Below are positions 1 to 8,723 of a stretch of DNA of 64,000 bases, piece by piece. Both the position numbers and the translations under genes were made by a program. The notes under the pieces were generated by a model, which was given only the letters and a program-made list of their open reading frames with translations, was not told the origin of the DNA and made no database searches. The stretch lies in assembly GCF_011064615.1 (NCBI RefSeq), contig NZ_JAALJH010000020.1, positions 51,535 through 115,534 of the forward strand, written 5' to 3'. The number at the start of each line of letters is the position of its first letter. The stretch's first letter is position 1. The DNA comes from Aquisphaera insulae. Lineage in GTDB: Bacteria > Planctomycetota > Planctomycetia > Isosphaerales > Isosphaeraceae.

Positions 1-660
1 GTCGGCCACGTGGGACTCGATCGCGCCGGTCTCCATGTCGCGGGTGACGATGCCGCGGGCCCGGCCGTCGATGACGACGAGCTCCTGCATCTCGTGCCGC
101 GGGTACATCTTGATGGCGCCCAAGCCCACCTGACGCTGGAGCGCCTGGTAGGCCCCCAGCAGGAGCTGCTGGCCGGTCTGGCCGCGGGCGTAGAACGTGC
201 GGGAGACCTGGGCGCCGCCGAAGGACCGGTTGGCGAGCAGGCCGCCGTACTCGCGGGCGAAGGGGACGCCCTGGGCGACGCACTGGTCGATGATGTTGAC
301 CGAGACCTCGGCGAGCCGATAGACGTTCGCCTCGCGGGCCCGGAAGTCGCCCCCCTTCACGGTGTCGTAGAAGAGGCGGTAGATGCTGTCGCCGTCGTTC
401 TGGTAGTTCTTGGCGGCGTTGATGCCGCCCTGGGCGGCGATCGAGTGGGCTCGCCTCGGGCTGTCCTGGTAGCAGAAGCAGGAGACCTGGTAGCCGAGCT
501 CCGCCAGCGACGCCGCCGCCGAGCCGCCGGCCAGGCCGGTCCCGACGACGATCACGGAGTACTTCCGCTTGTTCGCCGGGTTGATGAGCTTCATGTCGAA
601 CTTGTGCTTGGTCCACTTCGTCTCGATCGGCCCGGGGGGGACGTTCGATTTGAGTTCCAC
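1..660 (-). CDS. sdhA: Succinate dehydrogenase flavoprotein subunit, partial (3' end outside window)
   Basis: Catalytic flavoprotein of succinate dehydrogenase/fumarate reductase (complex II). It binds FAD covalently and oxidises succinate to fumarate at the inner face of the cytoplasmic membrane. The first 220 codons are visible. They contain a dinucleotide-binding motif near residue 40 ([12 protein letters not shown]), the FAD-attachment region ([20 protein letters not shown]), and the segment [20 protein letters not shown]. The motif spacing and [10 protein letters not shown] suit the SdhA type of Bacteroidetes and epsilon/deltaproteobacteria. The start is GTG at 660, preceded by GGAG about 9 nt upstream. 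It lies 38 bp downstream of sdhC on the same strand, so the two form an operon. sdhB is expected further left. Function is well supported; only the truncation by the window edge limits it. Confidence 0.95.
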   Translation of the reverse strand, partial: MELKSNVPPGPIETKWTKHKFDMKLINPANKRKYSVIVVGTGLAGGSAAASLAELGYQVSCFCYQDSPRRAHSIAAQGGINAAKNYQNDGDSIYRLFYDTVKGGDFRAREANVYRLAEVSVNIIDQCVAQGVPFAREYGGLLANRSFGGAQVSRTFYARGQTGQQLLLGAYQALQRQVGLGAIKMYPRHEMQELVVIDGRARGIVTRDMETGAIESHVAD

Positions 661-698
661 GGGAGGCTCCAATCTTGGCTTATCTTCTCTTCTCTGGC

Positions 699-1400
699 TT
701 ACTTGACGACCCGGGCGAGGACGGCCAGCGGGACGGCGATGAATCCCAGCGTCACCAGCACGGTGAACACGGTGGCGACCCGCCGCCCCAGGGACTTGTT
801 CTTGTCCTCGGGCAGGCCCAGCGTCTGGAAGAGGCTCCAGACCCCGTGCCAGAGGTGGAACGCCAGCATGACCATCGCCAGGATGTAGATGACGCCGACG
901 ATCCCCGAGAGCCCGGTCACGACGTTGTGATAGACGTCCCCTTCCACGAAGTCCGGGTGGACCGGCTTGCCCACGGTCAGGTGGAGCAGGTGGAAGATGA
1001 TGAAGGCCAGCAGCAGCGGGCCGGTGATCTTCATCGACCGCGAGGCGTAGCTGGCCTCGCGGTAGACCCGCGACTGGTAGGCCTGCGGCCGGGCGATCTG
1101 GTTCTTCCGCGTCAGCGCGATGAAGGCGTAGATGTGCAGGCCGATGCAGGCCAGCAGGAAGGCCCGGACGGCCCAGAGGAGGGCGGGTTCCTTGTGCAGG
1201 AGGGCGCCGTAGGCGTTGATCGCCTCGGCCCCCGAGAAGACCTGGAGATTGCCCAGCATGTGGCCGAGCACGAACCCGGAGAGGACCACGCCGGACAGGG
1301 CCATGATCAGCTTCAGGCCGATGGAGGAGGTCAGCATCCTCGCCAGTCGGGTCCGTGGTGCCGGCCTCCGACTGGTCTGGATCGGGGCGACCGCGCTCAT
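699..1400 (-). CDS. sdhC: Succinate dehydrogenase cytochrome b subunit
   Basis: Membrane anchor of complex II (b558 type), 233 residues with five hydrophobic segments. It is expected to carry heme b and pass electrons to menaquinone. An N-terminal arm of about 25 residues is followed by [20 protein letters not shown] with GHMLGNLQ, a hallmark of single-polypeptide SdhC anchors. Further histidines lie in [20 protein letters not shown] and [16 protein letters not shown] and are candidate heme ligands. The chosen ATG at 1400 gives the normal family length. An open frame continues to 1895, but that extension is arginine/serine-rich and implausible. It is the first gene of the operon with sdhA. 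Confidence 0.93.
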   Translation of the reverse strand: MSAVAPIQTSRRPAPRTRLARMLTSSIGLKLIMALSGVVLSGFVLGHMLGNLQVFSGAEAINAYGALLHKEPALLWAVRAFLLACIGLHIYAFIALTRKNQIARPQAYQSRVYREASYASRSMKITGPLLLAFIIFHLLHLTVGKPVHPDFVEGDVYHNVVTGLSGIVGVIYILAMVMLAFHLWHGVWSLFQTLGLPEDKNKSLGRRVATVFTVLVTLGFIAVPLAVLARVVK

Positions 1401-1700
1401 GGTAATATTGTTCCTATCTCTTCTATGTCGATGTTTCGACGATGACGAAACCCCCGGCCCGGGCGGATCGGGCGTCGAGGGAGGGGGGCCCGGATGGGCG
1501 CACCGCGAGCCGCCCTCCGCGCCGCGCCATACCGCGCCGCGCCGTCTTCGCGCGGCGGATGGGAGGGGGCCATCTCTCCAGATCATTCTAGGGGCACGCG
1601 GGGGCCCATACAACCGGGTGCCGGGGAAGGCGGGACTCTTGCAGCCGCGGGCCGCGGACGAGTCCTTGCCCATTCGCCCGGGGGCCGATAGGCTGCATTC
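1401..1700. other. Intergenic region between divergent sdhC and a small gene
   Basis: This 300 bp stretch has no convincing gene. It should hold the sdh promoter (reading left) and that of the small gene at 1701 (reading right). The DNA next to sdhC is comparatively AT-rich. The middle is GC-rich with short CGCCGCGCC-type iterations (about 1520-1550). I could not fix a clear -35/-10 pair. Confidence 0.5.
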
Positions 1701-1943
1701 ATGAGAGTCGACGAGTTGAAAGCGGCTGTTCGAAGACTCCCGGCCGAGGGACTTCCCGATCGTTTCTTCACCGCAACCCAACGGGACCGATTGCGCGAGC
1801 TGATGGACGGGAAGGAAGTCGCCGCGAATGCAGGCCCGTCGCTGACCGAAGAGGAGCATGCCGAGCTGTCTCTGCTGATCGACGCCGAGGTCCACGCCGC
1901 GACGGCGCGGGCCGACTCGCTCCTGCGAGAACTCTCGCCATGA
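1701..1943 (+). CDS. Small helical protein, antitoxin-like, orphaned from an HNH partner
   Basis: An 80-residue charged, probably all-helical protein with no secretion signal. Its second half (LTEEEHAELSLLIDAE) resembles the corresponding part of the 88-residue protein at 61709-61975 (LTSEERDEYLSYIEAA). That protein is translationally coupled to an HNH nuclease gene. The similarity suggests both belong to one family of small proteins paired with HNH endonucleases. Here the stop codon overlaps an ATG (ATGA at 1940-1943) that opens only a short, degenerate frame. The partner therefore appears lost. The role as antitoxin or accessory protein is inference; the gene itself looks real. Confidence 0.65.
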   Translation: MRVDELKAAVRRLPAEGLPDRFFTATQRDRLRELMDGKEVAANAGPSLTEEEHAELSLLIDAEVHAATARADSLLRELSP

Positions 1944-2062
1944 ACCGGTATGTCAGGCGATACCGTCAGGCTCGGAAGTATGCTCGGCAAGGAATCGTAC
2001 GACCTCATCCCTCAGGCTTTCCGCCGTGCCGTAATAGTCGAGGCACTCATACTCGTCGCTGA
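1940..2062 (+). pseudogene. Possible remnant of an HNH-nuclease partner gene
   Basis: An ATG overlapping the stop of the preceding small gene opens a 40-codon frame starting MNRYV. It then becomes arginine-rich with no Cys-x-x-Cys or HNH motif, and runs over the 3' end of a gene on the other strand. The position and ATGA overlap are what one expects for the second gene of the cassette seen intact at 61311-61975. I read it as a truncated partner, with modest confidence. Confidence 0.3.
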
Positions 2063-2417
2063 AGTTCGACGCCGCCCGCCGCTCGACTTCTGGGATGGTC
2101 GCCTCAATCGAGAAGATCCACAGAGAATTGACGACGAAATCGAGAGCCAGGTCATGGGCGACCAGGCGTGCCCGGAGGATGCCCAGGACGCGATGAGCTG
2201 CCGCCGTGAGGTTGGCCGGACCCGGGACTCGCTTAAGGAGGCGGGCCAATTCGTCCGAGGGTTGTCTCGTCGAGGTCGCAATGTCGATGACCTCGATCGG
2301 TGGATTCGCCATTTCGGCAATCGCTCGATCGGCCCATGAGATGACCTCGACGGGCTGAACGAGGCCCATCATCAGCCCCAGACAGAGGGATTCGGCCTCT
2401 TCTCGCAATGGTGGCAT
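1953..2417 (-). CDS. Hypothetical protein
   Basis: A 154-residue soluble protein of unknown function. The N-terminal half (about residues 5-45) is helical and contains SWADRAIAEM. The middle (about residues 55-100) is a helical region rich in Leu/Arg. The end is acidic (SDEYECLDYYGTAESLRDEV). The ATG at 2417 was preferred over upstream starts because the 60 residues before it are arginine-rich and unlike coding sequence. The 3' end overlaps the remnant frame at 1940-2062. No family is recognised. It is likely a real lineage-restricted gene. Confidence 0.6.
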   Translation of the reverse strand: MPPLREEAESLCLGLMMGLVQPVEVISWADRAIAEMANPPIEVIDIATSTRQPSDELARLLKRVPGPANLTAAAHRVLGILRARLVAHDLALDFVVNSLWIFSIEATIPEVERRAASNFSDEYECLDYYGTAESLRDEVVRFLAEHTSEPDGIA

Positions 2418-2548
2418 GATTCGAATAATTCTTGTGTCGCGGCTGCAAGAACGGTTGGGCAAGTCTCGCGTCGCCAGGTCACCCTTGGGTCTTCGTCTTC
2501 GGTGACCCTGGGGATCACATACTCCGAGTGCCGCGTTGGACCCGCCGC

Positions 2549-2566
2549 CCACCACGGCCACCCGGA
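2549..2566 (+). repeat. 18-bp copy of the arm of a larger inverted repeat
   Basis: CCACCACGGCCACCCGGA here is identical to the outer end of the right arm of the hairpin element at 24485-24610 (positions 24594-24611). It lies in the 222 bp gap between two small genes and is probably a fragment of the same dispersed intergenic element. No matching left arm is visible nearby. Confidence 0.5.
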
Positions 2567-2639
2567 GAGTCTGCGAGGGCGCAAGGAGTCTCAACATCCA
2601 CCTTGGCCGTTCCGGACCATCCCTCGTCGTTCGGGCCCT

Positions 2640-2984
2640 CTACCCGTCGCAGTCCCTGTCCCACATCTCATCGGCCATGGCCTCGCACGGTGGCTTCGTG
2701 GCGGCAAACTTGCGTCGATACCAGGACGCGATCGCCCACCCGCCGAAGATCCCCGCGTAAGATCCGGCGAGGAAGACGACGCTGAGGATTCCCCTGCCGC
2801 GAGGTGTCAGGATCGTCTCGCCCCCCTTCCCCTGAAACCAGAGCACCCCCGGCGGGCCGATGCGGGCACACGAGTAGAGAAAACCCAGGATCGGGCCGGC
2901 CCACAGTCCGAGAATCGCGCCCCAGGCTGTTTCCTCCGGCGGAGACTTCGAGCAAATCCAACGGAGGATCCGGGATCTGGCCAT
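2640..2984 (-). CDS. Small membrane protein, two transmembrane segments
   Basis: A 114-residue protein with two clear hydrophobic helices, AWGAILGLWAGPILGFLYSC (about residues 20-40) and ILSVVFLAGSYAGIFGGWAI (about residues 66-86). A short charged loop joins them and the tail is charged. Both glycine-rich helices look like packing helices. The function is unknown. The start at 2984 is a guess; no strong ribosome site was seen. It is divergent from the UPF0175 gene at 3124. Confidence 0.55.
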   Translation of the reverse strand: MARSRILRWICSKSPPEETAWGAILGLWAGPILGFLYSCARIGPPGVLWFQGKGGETILTPRGRGILSVVFLAGSYAGIFGGWAIASWYRRKFAATKPPCEAMADEMWDRDCDG

Positions 2985-3123
2985 CGGCGGCCTGCCGATC
3001 GTGCTGGAGGGACCGAGCGATCCGTCACCGCACCATCCCCATCATACCCCATGCGATGTGGTACGATGAAGGAGGCGAGAGGATGCACCTGAGATGGCGG
3101 CACAGATCGCGACGGAGGAAGGT

Positions 3124-3387
3124 ATGAGCGTCATCTTCGAGATCCCCGAAGACATTGAGCGGCTGCTCCGCGCCAAGGGCCTGGACATCGCCGGCGACGC
3201 GAAGGTGAGCTTTCTCGTCCGGCTCTATCGCGAGGGGAAGATCCCTCAGGCTCGTCTCAGCCAGGCCCTGGACCTGGACCGATATGAGACCGACGACCTG
3301 CTCAGGCGTCACGGGATCGAATACGGGCAGACGCTCCAGGAGTTTCACGACGAGGTGGAAGCCCTGCGGGACGCTCGGGCATCATGA
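3124..3387 (+). CDS. UPF0175 family antitoxin-like protein
   Basis: An 87-residue protein with the typical UPF0175 layout: a short beta start (MSVIFEIPEDIERLL), then AKVSFLVRLYREGKIPQARLSQALDLDRYETDDLLRRHGI, which contains a helix-turn-helix-like segment. UPF0175 proteins are usually encoded just before a PIN-domain (DUF3368) toxin and act as the antitoxin and DNA-binding regulator. The ATG at 3124 was chosen over 3094 because GGAGGAAGG sits directly upstream. The stop overlaps the ATG of the next frame (ATGA), as in intact modules, but that toxin is broken. A -10-like TACGAT lies near 3061. Confidence 0.85.
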   Translation: MSVIFEIPEDIERLLRAKGLDIAGDAKVSFLVRLYREGKIPQARLSQALDLDRYETDDLLRRHGIEYGQTLQEFHDEVEALRDARAS

Positions 3388-3446
3388 TCGTTGTCGCGGA
3401 TCCCGGCCCCCTCATCTACCTTCAGCTCGTGGGCGTGATCGAATGA
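3384..3446 (+). pseudogene. Truncated PIN-domain (DUF3368-like) toxin
   Basis: A 20-codon frame reading MIVVADPGPLIYLQLVGVIE. This matches the start of PIN/DUF3368 toxins (MIVVADTGPL-type), including the first catalytic aspartate, and then stops at TGA. A full toxin has about 150 residues and three more acidic residues. It overlaps the UPF0175 antitoxin by ATGA. The sequence after it has no continuation of a PIN fold that I could find, so this is a deletion rather than a simple frameshift. Confidence 0.7.
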
Positions 3447-3602
3447 AACGTCGCGATGGCGAGCGGAAGCGAGCGCTGGATCGCTGATCGACGCGCAGGG
3501 AAGTTGAGTCGTTGAGCTGCGTTGCTTCCCGCGGCTGTGCCTTCATTCCACCTGACGCGACCTGCCGGCGACTGCCCCAGGCAGGTTTGCGGGATCGCGA
3601 TG

Positions 3603-3830
3603 TCAGGCGCCCTGGCGGCTGGCGGTCGCGGCGGCCTCGTCGTTGCGGCGGAACTGCCATACCGCTTCGAGCAACTCGTCATCATCGGCATCCCAGAGGC
3701 CGCGCCCGTGGAGATCCGAGCACAGCTCCCCGACCGCGGCCAGGAGCTGGCCGGCACGCATCTCGGGGATGATCTCGTTCAGTCCCTGGAGGGCGGCGAA
3801 GACCTCCGCCCGGGTCTCGCTGGCGTTCAC
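3603..3830 (-). CDS. Small acidic protein, second gene of a coupled pair
   Basis: A 75-residue acidic helical protein starting NASETRAEVFAALQGLNEII and containing ELCSDLHGRGLWDADDDELLEAVWQFRR. The start is GTG at 3830, with AAGGA about 10 nt upstream. It overlaps the stop of the preceding gene by 4 nt (GTGA), which indicates translational coupling. The function is unknown. The pairing of two short co-translated genes resembles small regulatory or toxin-antitoxin-like modules, but no known family was recognised. Confidence 0.6.
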   Translation of the reverse strand: MNASETRAEVFAALQGLNEIIPEMRAGQLLAAVGELCSDLHGRGLWDADDDELLEAVWQFRRNDEAAATASRQGA

Positions 3831-4000
3831 AACCGATCCTTCACGCAAGGGGAACTGAACCGACTCCGGCGATACTGGCCGATGACCACGATCGGCACCG
3901 TCAGGCCGGGCGATAGCTTGGCGATTCGCGTGGCGTGGGTGACTCCATCGGTGGTCTCGAGGATACCGTCCGGATCCTCGTAGACGAGGATCGGAGGCAT
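3827..4000 (-). CDS. Short hypothetical protein, possibly 5'-truncated
   Basis: A 57-residue frame from ATG at 4000 (MPPILVYEDPDGILETTDGV, then ATRIAKLSPGLTVPIVVIGQ). It looks like a small beta-rich domain. Coding character continues upstream of this ATG in the same frame (DPWKLHQQIRRHGASTTG) back to an in-frame TAA near 4093, with no usual start codon. The natural N-terminus may therefore have been lost or may use a rare start. It is coupled by a GTGA overlap to the 75-residue gene downstream. The family is not recognised. Confidence 0.5.
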   Translation of the reverse strand: MPPILVYEDPDGILETTDGVTHATRIAKLSPGLTVPIVVIGQYRRSRFSSPCVKDRL

Positions 4001-4130
4001 GCCGGTCGTCGATGCCCCGTGCCGCCGGATCTGCTGGTGCAGCTTCCACGGATCGGCACCGCTGGCCCGACTCGGCGGGAGCCGCAGTTTACCCGGGAGG
4101 ACCGGCGCTTACAGGGTCCGGCGACAAATC

Positions 4131-4658
4131 TCACGGCGTGCCCCGCGGCCGATCGGGCAGCCCGAGCTGCTTCAGGAACTCCGGCGTGGGGGACGTGGCC
4201 CGCGACTCGTCCGGGATTCGAACCTCCGCCGTCCCTCCGCCCGCGATGTATCTCATGGCGGACGGCCCCCGGAGATCGTCGGGCCCAAGCCACCACAGCT
4301 CCCACGTCCCGTCCGAGCGTTGCGCCACGGCGCCGTACCGCCCGGCGAGCGGCCACTGCACGTGGCCGAACCGCTGACCTGATGGGGGGTTGCGATACCA
4401 GTTCTGACCGAGCTGAGAGGACTCCGTCCAGGCCAGCAGCTTGTCGAAGTACCAGTTGAATGCCCTCGGCCCGTCCGGACCATCCGCGATGAGGTAGATC
4501 TGGCGAAGTCCCGGCGGGACATTCCGCACGGTGACATCGACCCAGTCCGATGGCGCGACGAGCTCTCGGGCGCCATGAACCAGGGCGAGGACAACCGCCG
4601 CGACGGCCACCAGGGCCATCATCTGTCGCACGGTCAGGCGGATGCGGGGCAATCTCAT
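4131..4658 (-). CDS. Hypothetical protein with N-terminal membrane anchor
   Basis: 175 residues. A short basic start (MRLPRIRLTVRQMM) is followed by one hydrophobic helix (ALVAVAAVVLALVHG, about residues 15-30). The rest is an exposed domain rich in Trp/Tyr (RAFNWYFDKLLAWTES, WELWWLGPDDL). This basic-start plus single-helix architecture is common in short planctomycete membrane proteins of unknown role. It lies just upstream of cysA's 3' end on the same strand but is not part of the transporter by function. Confidence 0.65.
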   Translation of the reverse strand: MRLPRIRLTVRQMMALVAVAAVVLALVHGARELVAPSDWVDVTVRNVPPGLRQIYLIADGPDGPRAFNWYFDKLLAWTESSQLGQNWYRNPPSGQRFGHVQWPLAGRYGAVAQRSDGTWELWWLGPDDLRGPSAMRYIAGGGTAEVRIPDESRATSPTPEFLKQLGLPDRPRGTP

Positions 4659-4669
4659 GGCCGATGCGC

Positions 4670-5767
4670 TTAGAGTGCCGCGTCGGTCCCGCCGCCGACC
4701 GGCTGGAAGGTCCGGGAGTGGGGGTCGAAGATGTTGGCGACGCGGGGGACGACGAAGACGGCGTCGCCGGCGTGGAGGTTGAGGCCGGCGAGGCGGTCGC
4801 TCGGCAGCTCGAGCTGGATGCCGTGCGAGTCGTCGATCGTCAGGTCGAGCCGCGCGGCGCCGCCCAAAGGCGTGACGCGGGTGACGACGGCCCGCCAGGC
4901 GGGGCGGCCGTTGCGCTCGCGGTGGATCTCCATGTCGTGGGGGCGGACATAAATCTGGGCGTCGGCCGCGGCCTCGGCCCCGGCCAGCAGGAGCGGGTCG
5001 CCCGCGGTGACGTCCCGAGGCGGATCATGCGGCGCGATCGTCCCCAAGGGCAGGATATTCACCTGGCCCAGGAACGAGGCCACGAACGGGCTGTTGGGCC
5101 GCTCGTAAAGCTCCTGGGGCGAGCCGGCCTGCTGCACGCGTCCCTCGTTGAGGACGACCAACTGGTCGGAGACCTCGAACGCCTCGCGCTGGTCGTGGGT
5201 GACGAAGAGGCTCGTGACGTGGACCTCGTCGTGGAGCTTCCGGAGCCAGGCCCGGAGCTCGTCGCGGACCTTGGCGTCGAGCGCGCCGAAGGGCTCGTCC
5301 AGGAGCAGCACCTTGGGCCGCGGCGCGAGCGCCCGCGCCAGGGCCACCCGCTGGCGCTGGCCGCCGGAAAGCTGCGACGGCAGCCGCCGGGAATAGCCGG
5401 TGAGCTGGACCAGCTCGAGCAGCTCGTCGACGCGGGCCTTGATGTCGGCCTTCGGCAGCTTGCGGACCTTCAGGCCGAAGGCGATGTTGTCCCGCACGGT
5501 CATGTGGCGGAACAGGGCGTAGTGCTGGAAGACGAAGCCGACCCCGCGCTCCTGCACGGGCATCCTGGTGGCGTCCTCTCCGGTCAGGACCACGTGACCG
5601 GTGTCCGCCGTCTCCAGCCCCGCGATCATCCGCAGGATCGTGCTCTTGCCGGAGCCGGAGGGGCCCAGGAGCGCCACGAGCTGCCCGGCGGGCACCTCGA
5701 ACGAGACGTCCTTCACGGCCTGGAACGCGCCGTAGCGCTTGGACAGGTTGCGGACCTCGATGGCCAC
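4670..5767 (-). CDS. cysA: Sulfate/thiosulfate ABC transporter ATP-binding protein
   Basis: The ATPase of the sulfate importer, 365 residues. Walker A is GPSGSGKST (about residues 35-43), the Q-loop lies in [10 protein letters not shown], the signature is [15 protein letters not shown], Walker B is [12 protein letters not shown], and the H-loop is [17 protein letters not shown]-terminal TOBE-like regulatory domain follows (about 240-365). The start is GTG at 5767, with AGAAGGAGA just upstream. The open frame continues beyond it, but that extension lies in the gap to cysW and lacks family similarity. It is the last gene of sbp-cysT-cysW-cysA, 161 bp after cysW. Confidence 0.93.
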   Translation of the reverse strand: MAIEVRNLSKRYGAFQAVKDVSFEVPAGQLVALLGPSGSGKSTILRMIAGLETADTGHVVLTGEDATRMPVQERGVGFVFQHYALFRHMTVRDNIAFGLKVRKLPKADIKARVDELLELVQLTGYSRRLPSQLSGGQRQRVALARALAPRPKVLLLDEPFGALDAKVRDELRAWLRKLHDEVHVTSLFVTHDQREAFEVSDQLVVLNEGRVQQAGSPQELYERPNSPFVASFLGQVNILPLGTIAPHDPPRDVTAGDPLLLAGAEAAADAQIYVRPHDMEIHRERNGRPAWRAVVTRVTPLGGAARLDLTIDDSHGIQLELPSDRLAGLNLHAGDAVFVVPRVANIFDPHSRTFQPVGGGTDAAL

Positions 5768-5928
5768 CGCGGTCTCCTTCTGGGATGTCGGCTCGTACGG
5801 GAGGATCGTGGAGGAGAAGCCGCGGGCGTCGCGGGGCTCCCAGGTCATTGTCGCCGGGCGTGAAAGGCCGTGCGGCGTCCGGGCGGAGGACCGTCCCCGG
5901 GTCCTGGCCTTGATCAGGTTCGAGCCGA

Positions 5929-6816
5929 TCATGAGCGATGCTCCTTGTCCTTGCCCCCCTCGAGGTGCTTGCGGACGTATTCCATGCCCACAAGGAGGAC
6001 GAACGAGGCGGCCGCCAGGACGAGGCTGGCGGCGTAGGCCCCTTCGGGCCGGAAGCTCTCCACGCCCTGCTCGACGTAGAGCGTGGCCGTCTGGGTGTGG
6101 CCGATCACGTTGCCGGAGACCACGAGCACGGCGCCGAATTCGCCGAGCGACCGAGCGACCGTCAGGGTCACGCCATAGGCGACGCCCCAGCGGATCGACG
6201 GCAGCGTCACGCTCCAGAACGTCCGCCACCGCCCGGCGCCCAGCGTGTGGGCGGCCTGCTCGTATTCCTCGCCGAGCTCCCGGAGCACCGGGACGAGCTC
6301 GCGGACCACGAACGGGACGGTGACGAACATGGTCGCCAGGACCATGCCCGACACCGCGTAGACGACCCTCACGCCGTGCGGCTCGAGCCACCGCCCGAAC
6401 CAGCCGTCGGGGCCATACAGGAGGATCAGCATCAGGCCGGCGACGATCGGCGAGATCGCGAACGGCATGTCGACCACGGAATCGGCCAGGGCCCGGCCCA
6501 GGAACCGCTGGCGGGTCAGCACCAGCGCGAAGGCCACGCCGAAGACCGTGTTGACCACGGTCGCGATCGCCGTGATCCCGATCGTCATGCCGAAGGCCCG
6601 GCGAACCTCGGGCAAGGCCAGGGCGTCGAAGAACGGCCTGAGCCCGCCGAGGAAGACCTGGCGGGCCAGGGCGATCGTCGGCACCAGGATCAGGATCGCG
6701 AACCAGCCGAGGACCGCCGTCAGCAGGAGCCGCCGGCCCCAGGCCCCGCGCGCGACGGGCTTCGGCGGCGCCATCGCGGCTTCGCGGTGCAGCCCCAGGC
6801 CCAGGTCACTCGCCAT
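5929..6816 (-). CDS. cysW: Sulfate ABC transporter permease CysW
   Basis: An inner-membrane permease subunit, 295 residues with about six transmembrane helices. The EAA-type loop that contacts CysA is [20 protein letters not shown], followed by LPSIRWG. Other family features are [20 protein letters not shown] and [16 protein letters not shown]. The start at 6816 overlaps the end of cysT by 11 nt, so the two permeases are translationally coupled. The N-terminus before the first helix is somewhat long; an internal ATG ([10 protein letters not shown]) is an alternative. Confidence 0.93.
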   Translation of the reverse strand: MASDLGLGLHREAAMAPPKPVARGAWGRRLLLTAVLGWFAILILVPTIALARQVFLGGLRPFFDALALPEVRRAFGMTIGITAIATVVNTVFGVAFALVLTRQRFLGRALADSVVDMPFAISPIVAGLMLILLYGPDGWFGRWLEPHGVRVVYAVSGMVLATMFVTVPFVVRELVPVLRELGEEYEQAAHTLGAGRWRTFWSVTLPSIRWGVAYGVTLTVARSLGEFGAVLVVSGNVIGHTQTATLYVEQGVESFRPEGAYAASLVLAAASFVLLVGMEYVRKHLEGGKDKEHRS

Positions 6817-7645
6817 GGTCCTCGCCCTTCCTGCCCTGCAAGGCGTTGATCCCGACGAGGATGGTCAGCGAGCAGATCAGCAGGACCGCGGAGACGGCGA
6901 GCGCCCCGTGGCGGTTGCCGCTCTCGATCTCGCCGTAGATGTACAGGGGCGCGGTCTTGGTCAGGAGCGGGTGGTTGCCGGCGACCAGGATCACGCTGCC
7001 GAACTCGCCCAGGGCCCGGCTGAACGAGAGGGCCGAGCCGGTCACGATCGAGGGCCAGAGCGCCGGCAGGATGATCTTGCGGAAGGTCGTCCACGGCCCG
7101 GCGCCGAGGATCGTGGCCGCTTCCTCCTCGGCCCGGTCCAGCTCCATGAGGACCGGCTGGACGCTCCGGATCACGAACGGATAGGTGACGAAGAGGAGGG
7201 CCAGGACGACGCCCGGCTGGCGGTAGATCACCCCCCAGCCGAACTTGCCGAGCACCGTGCCGACGACGCTGGAGGGGCCATACAGGATGACGAGCATCAC
7301 GCCGGTGACCACCGTGGGCACGGCGAACGGCAGGTCGATCAGGGCGTTGACGATCGTCCGGCCCGGGAAGTCGTAGCGGACGAGCACCCAGGCCGTGGCC
7401 GTCCCCGTGACGGCGTTGATCGCGACCATGATCGCCGCGGTCAGGAACGTGAGCTTGAGCGAATGCCAGGCGGTCGGGTCGGTCACGGCCTCCCAGAACG
7501 GGCGGAAGCCCGGCCGGGCGGCCTGGACGGCGAGCGCCAGCATCGGCAGGGCGACCATGATCGCCAGGTAGGAGAGGGTGCTCCAGCGGAGGATCAGGTC
7601 GGGCGTGGTGGCCCGTCGAGAGACGGTCGGGGCCTGGCTGGACAT
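6806..7645 (-). CDS. cysT: Sulfate ABC transporter permease CysT (CysU)
   Basis: The partner permease of CysW, 279 residues. Conserved segments are LIDLPFAVPTVVTGVMLVIL, the EAA loop EEEAATILGAGPWTTFRKII and ALSFSRALGEFGSVILVAGN. The ATG at 7645 (MSSQAPTVSRR) was chosen; the track of open frame upstream overlaps the sbp coding region and is not plausible. It lies 4 bp downstream of sbp. Together with CysW it forms the channel fed by the sulfate-binding protein. Confidence 0.93.
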   Translation of the reverse strand: MSSQAPTVSRRATTPDLILRWSTLSYLAIMVALPMLALAVQAARPGFRPFWEAVTDPTAWHSLKLTFLTAAIMVAINAVTGTATAWVLVRYDFPGRTIVNALIDLPFAVPTVVTGVMLVILYGPSSVVGTVLGKFGWGVIYRQPGVVLALLFVTYPFVIRSVQPVLMELDRAEEEAATILGAGPWTTFRKIILPALWPSIVTGSALSFSRALGEFGSVILVAGNHPLLTKTAPLYIYGEIESGNRHGALAVSAVLLICSLTILVGINALQGRKGEDHGE

Positions 7646-7649
7646 CGGC

Positions 7650-8723
7650 TCACTTCCCCTGGCCGCCGGCGGGACGCTCGGCGACGATGGTCGTCCAGAG
7701 GCCCTTCGCCCCGTAGAGCTCTCCCTCCACCCGGGCCCAGCCTCCAAGGTCGGCCATCGTGAACGGCGTCTTCGGCGCCGGCAGGTCGGCCTTCTTGACG
7801 TCCGGGCTCACCGGCCGGAAGCCGTAATCGGCGAAGATCTTCTGGCCCTCGGCGGACCGCAGGAACTCGACGAACGCCTCCACCAGCGCCCGGTTGCCGT
7901 GCCGATCCACCGAGCTGTCCACGATCGCCGCGGGGCTCTCGATCAGGAGCGTCGCGGGCGGGACCACATACTCTATCGGCTTTCCCTGCTTGCCGCGGAG
8001 AAGGATCTCGTTCTCGTACGTCACGACGGCGTCGCCCGTCTCACGCTCGGCAAAGTTCGCCATGCTCTGGCGGCCGGAAGGGTCCATGTTCACGACATTT
8101 GCCTGGACCTTCGCCACCAGGTCGCGGACCGACGGGTCGGCCGTCGCCTGCTCGATCGTCTGCCCGTCCTTGCGGGCCGCGATCGCCGCCCCTCCATAGA
8201 TGGCGTTGATGTTCCAGCGCGCCCCGCCGGAGGTCTTCGGGTCGGGATAGAGGACCCCGACGCCCGGCCTCGCCAGGTCGGCCCAGTCCTTGATCCCCTT
8301 CGGATTTCCCCCCCGGACGCCGATCACCACCAGGCTGTTCGTCAGGATCCCCTTGTCCGCCCCGGCCGCCCAGTCGGACTTCACCTTGCCCGCCTTCACC
8401 AGGGTTTCCATGTCCCCGCTGTGCGAGAGCACGGCGAGATCGGCGTCAAACCCGGCCGCGATCGATCGGGCGGCGGCGCCGGAGGCCTGGTAGGACTCCT
8501 GGAAGTCCACGTCCTTGCCGGTCTTCTCCTTCCACTTCGCCTTGAAGGCGGGGATCAGGCCGTCGTGGAAGACCTCATTGACCACCGAATACGCGCCGAT
8601 TTTCACGGTATCGCTATCGGCCCCGCCCGATCCGCCGCAGCCCGAAACCATCGTGCTCACGGCCAGGAACCCGGCCAGCAGGCGGACTGTCCCCACCATC
8701 GCTCGCAAATTGCGACCCCTCAT
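7650..8723 (-). CDS. sbp: Sulfate ABC transporter substrate-binding lipoprotein
   Basis: The extracytoplasmic sulfate-binding protein, 357 residues. A signal peptide ends in a lipobox (VSGC, Cys about residue 27), so it is predicted to be a lipoprotein. The signature PDPKTSGGARWNINAIYG (NPKTSGGARW in classical Sbp/CysP) identifies the sulfate family. Also present are VLSHSGDMETLVKAG and a C-terminal FRPVSPDV typical of the family. The ATG at 8723 has GGGGA about 6 nt upstream; a second ATG 24 nt later is possible. It is the first gene of the operon, and the regulatory region to its right is shared with the divergent activator gene. Confidence 0.93.
   Translation of the reverse strand: MRGRNLRAMVGTVRLLAGFLAVSTMVSGCGGSGGADSDTVKIGAYSVVNEVFHDGLIPAFKAKWKEKTGKDVDFQESYQASGAAARSIAAGFDADLAVLSHSGDMETLVKAGKVKSDWAAGADKGILTNSLVVIGVRGGNPKGIKDWADLARPGVGVLYPDPKTSGGARWNINAIYGGAAIAARKDGQTIEQATADPSVRDLVAKVQANVVNMDPSGRQSMANFAERETGDAVVTYENEILLRGKQGKPIEYVVPPATLLIESPAAIVDSSVDRHGNRALVEAFVEFLRSAEGQKIFADYGFRPVSPDVKKADLPAPKTPFTMADLGGWARVEGELYGAKGLWTTIVAERPAGGQGK

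Noticed and set aside
2477..2507. GGTCACC/GGTGACC dyad as an operator
   Set aside because: Arms of only 7 bp around a 17-nt spacer in GC-rich DNA; too weak to support without further copies.
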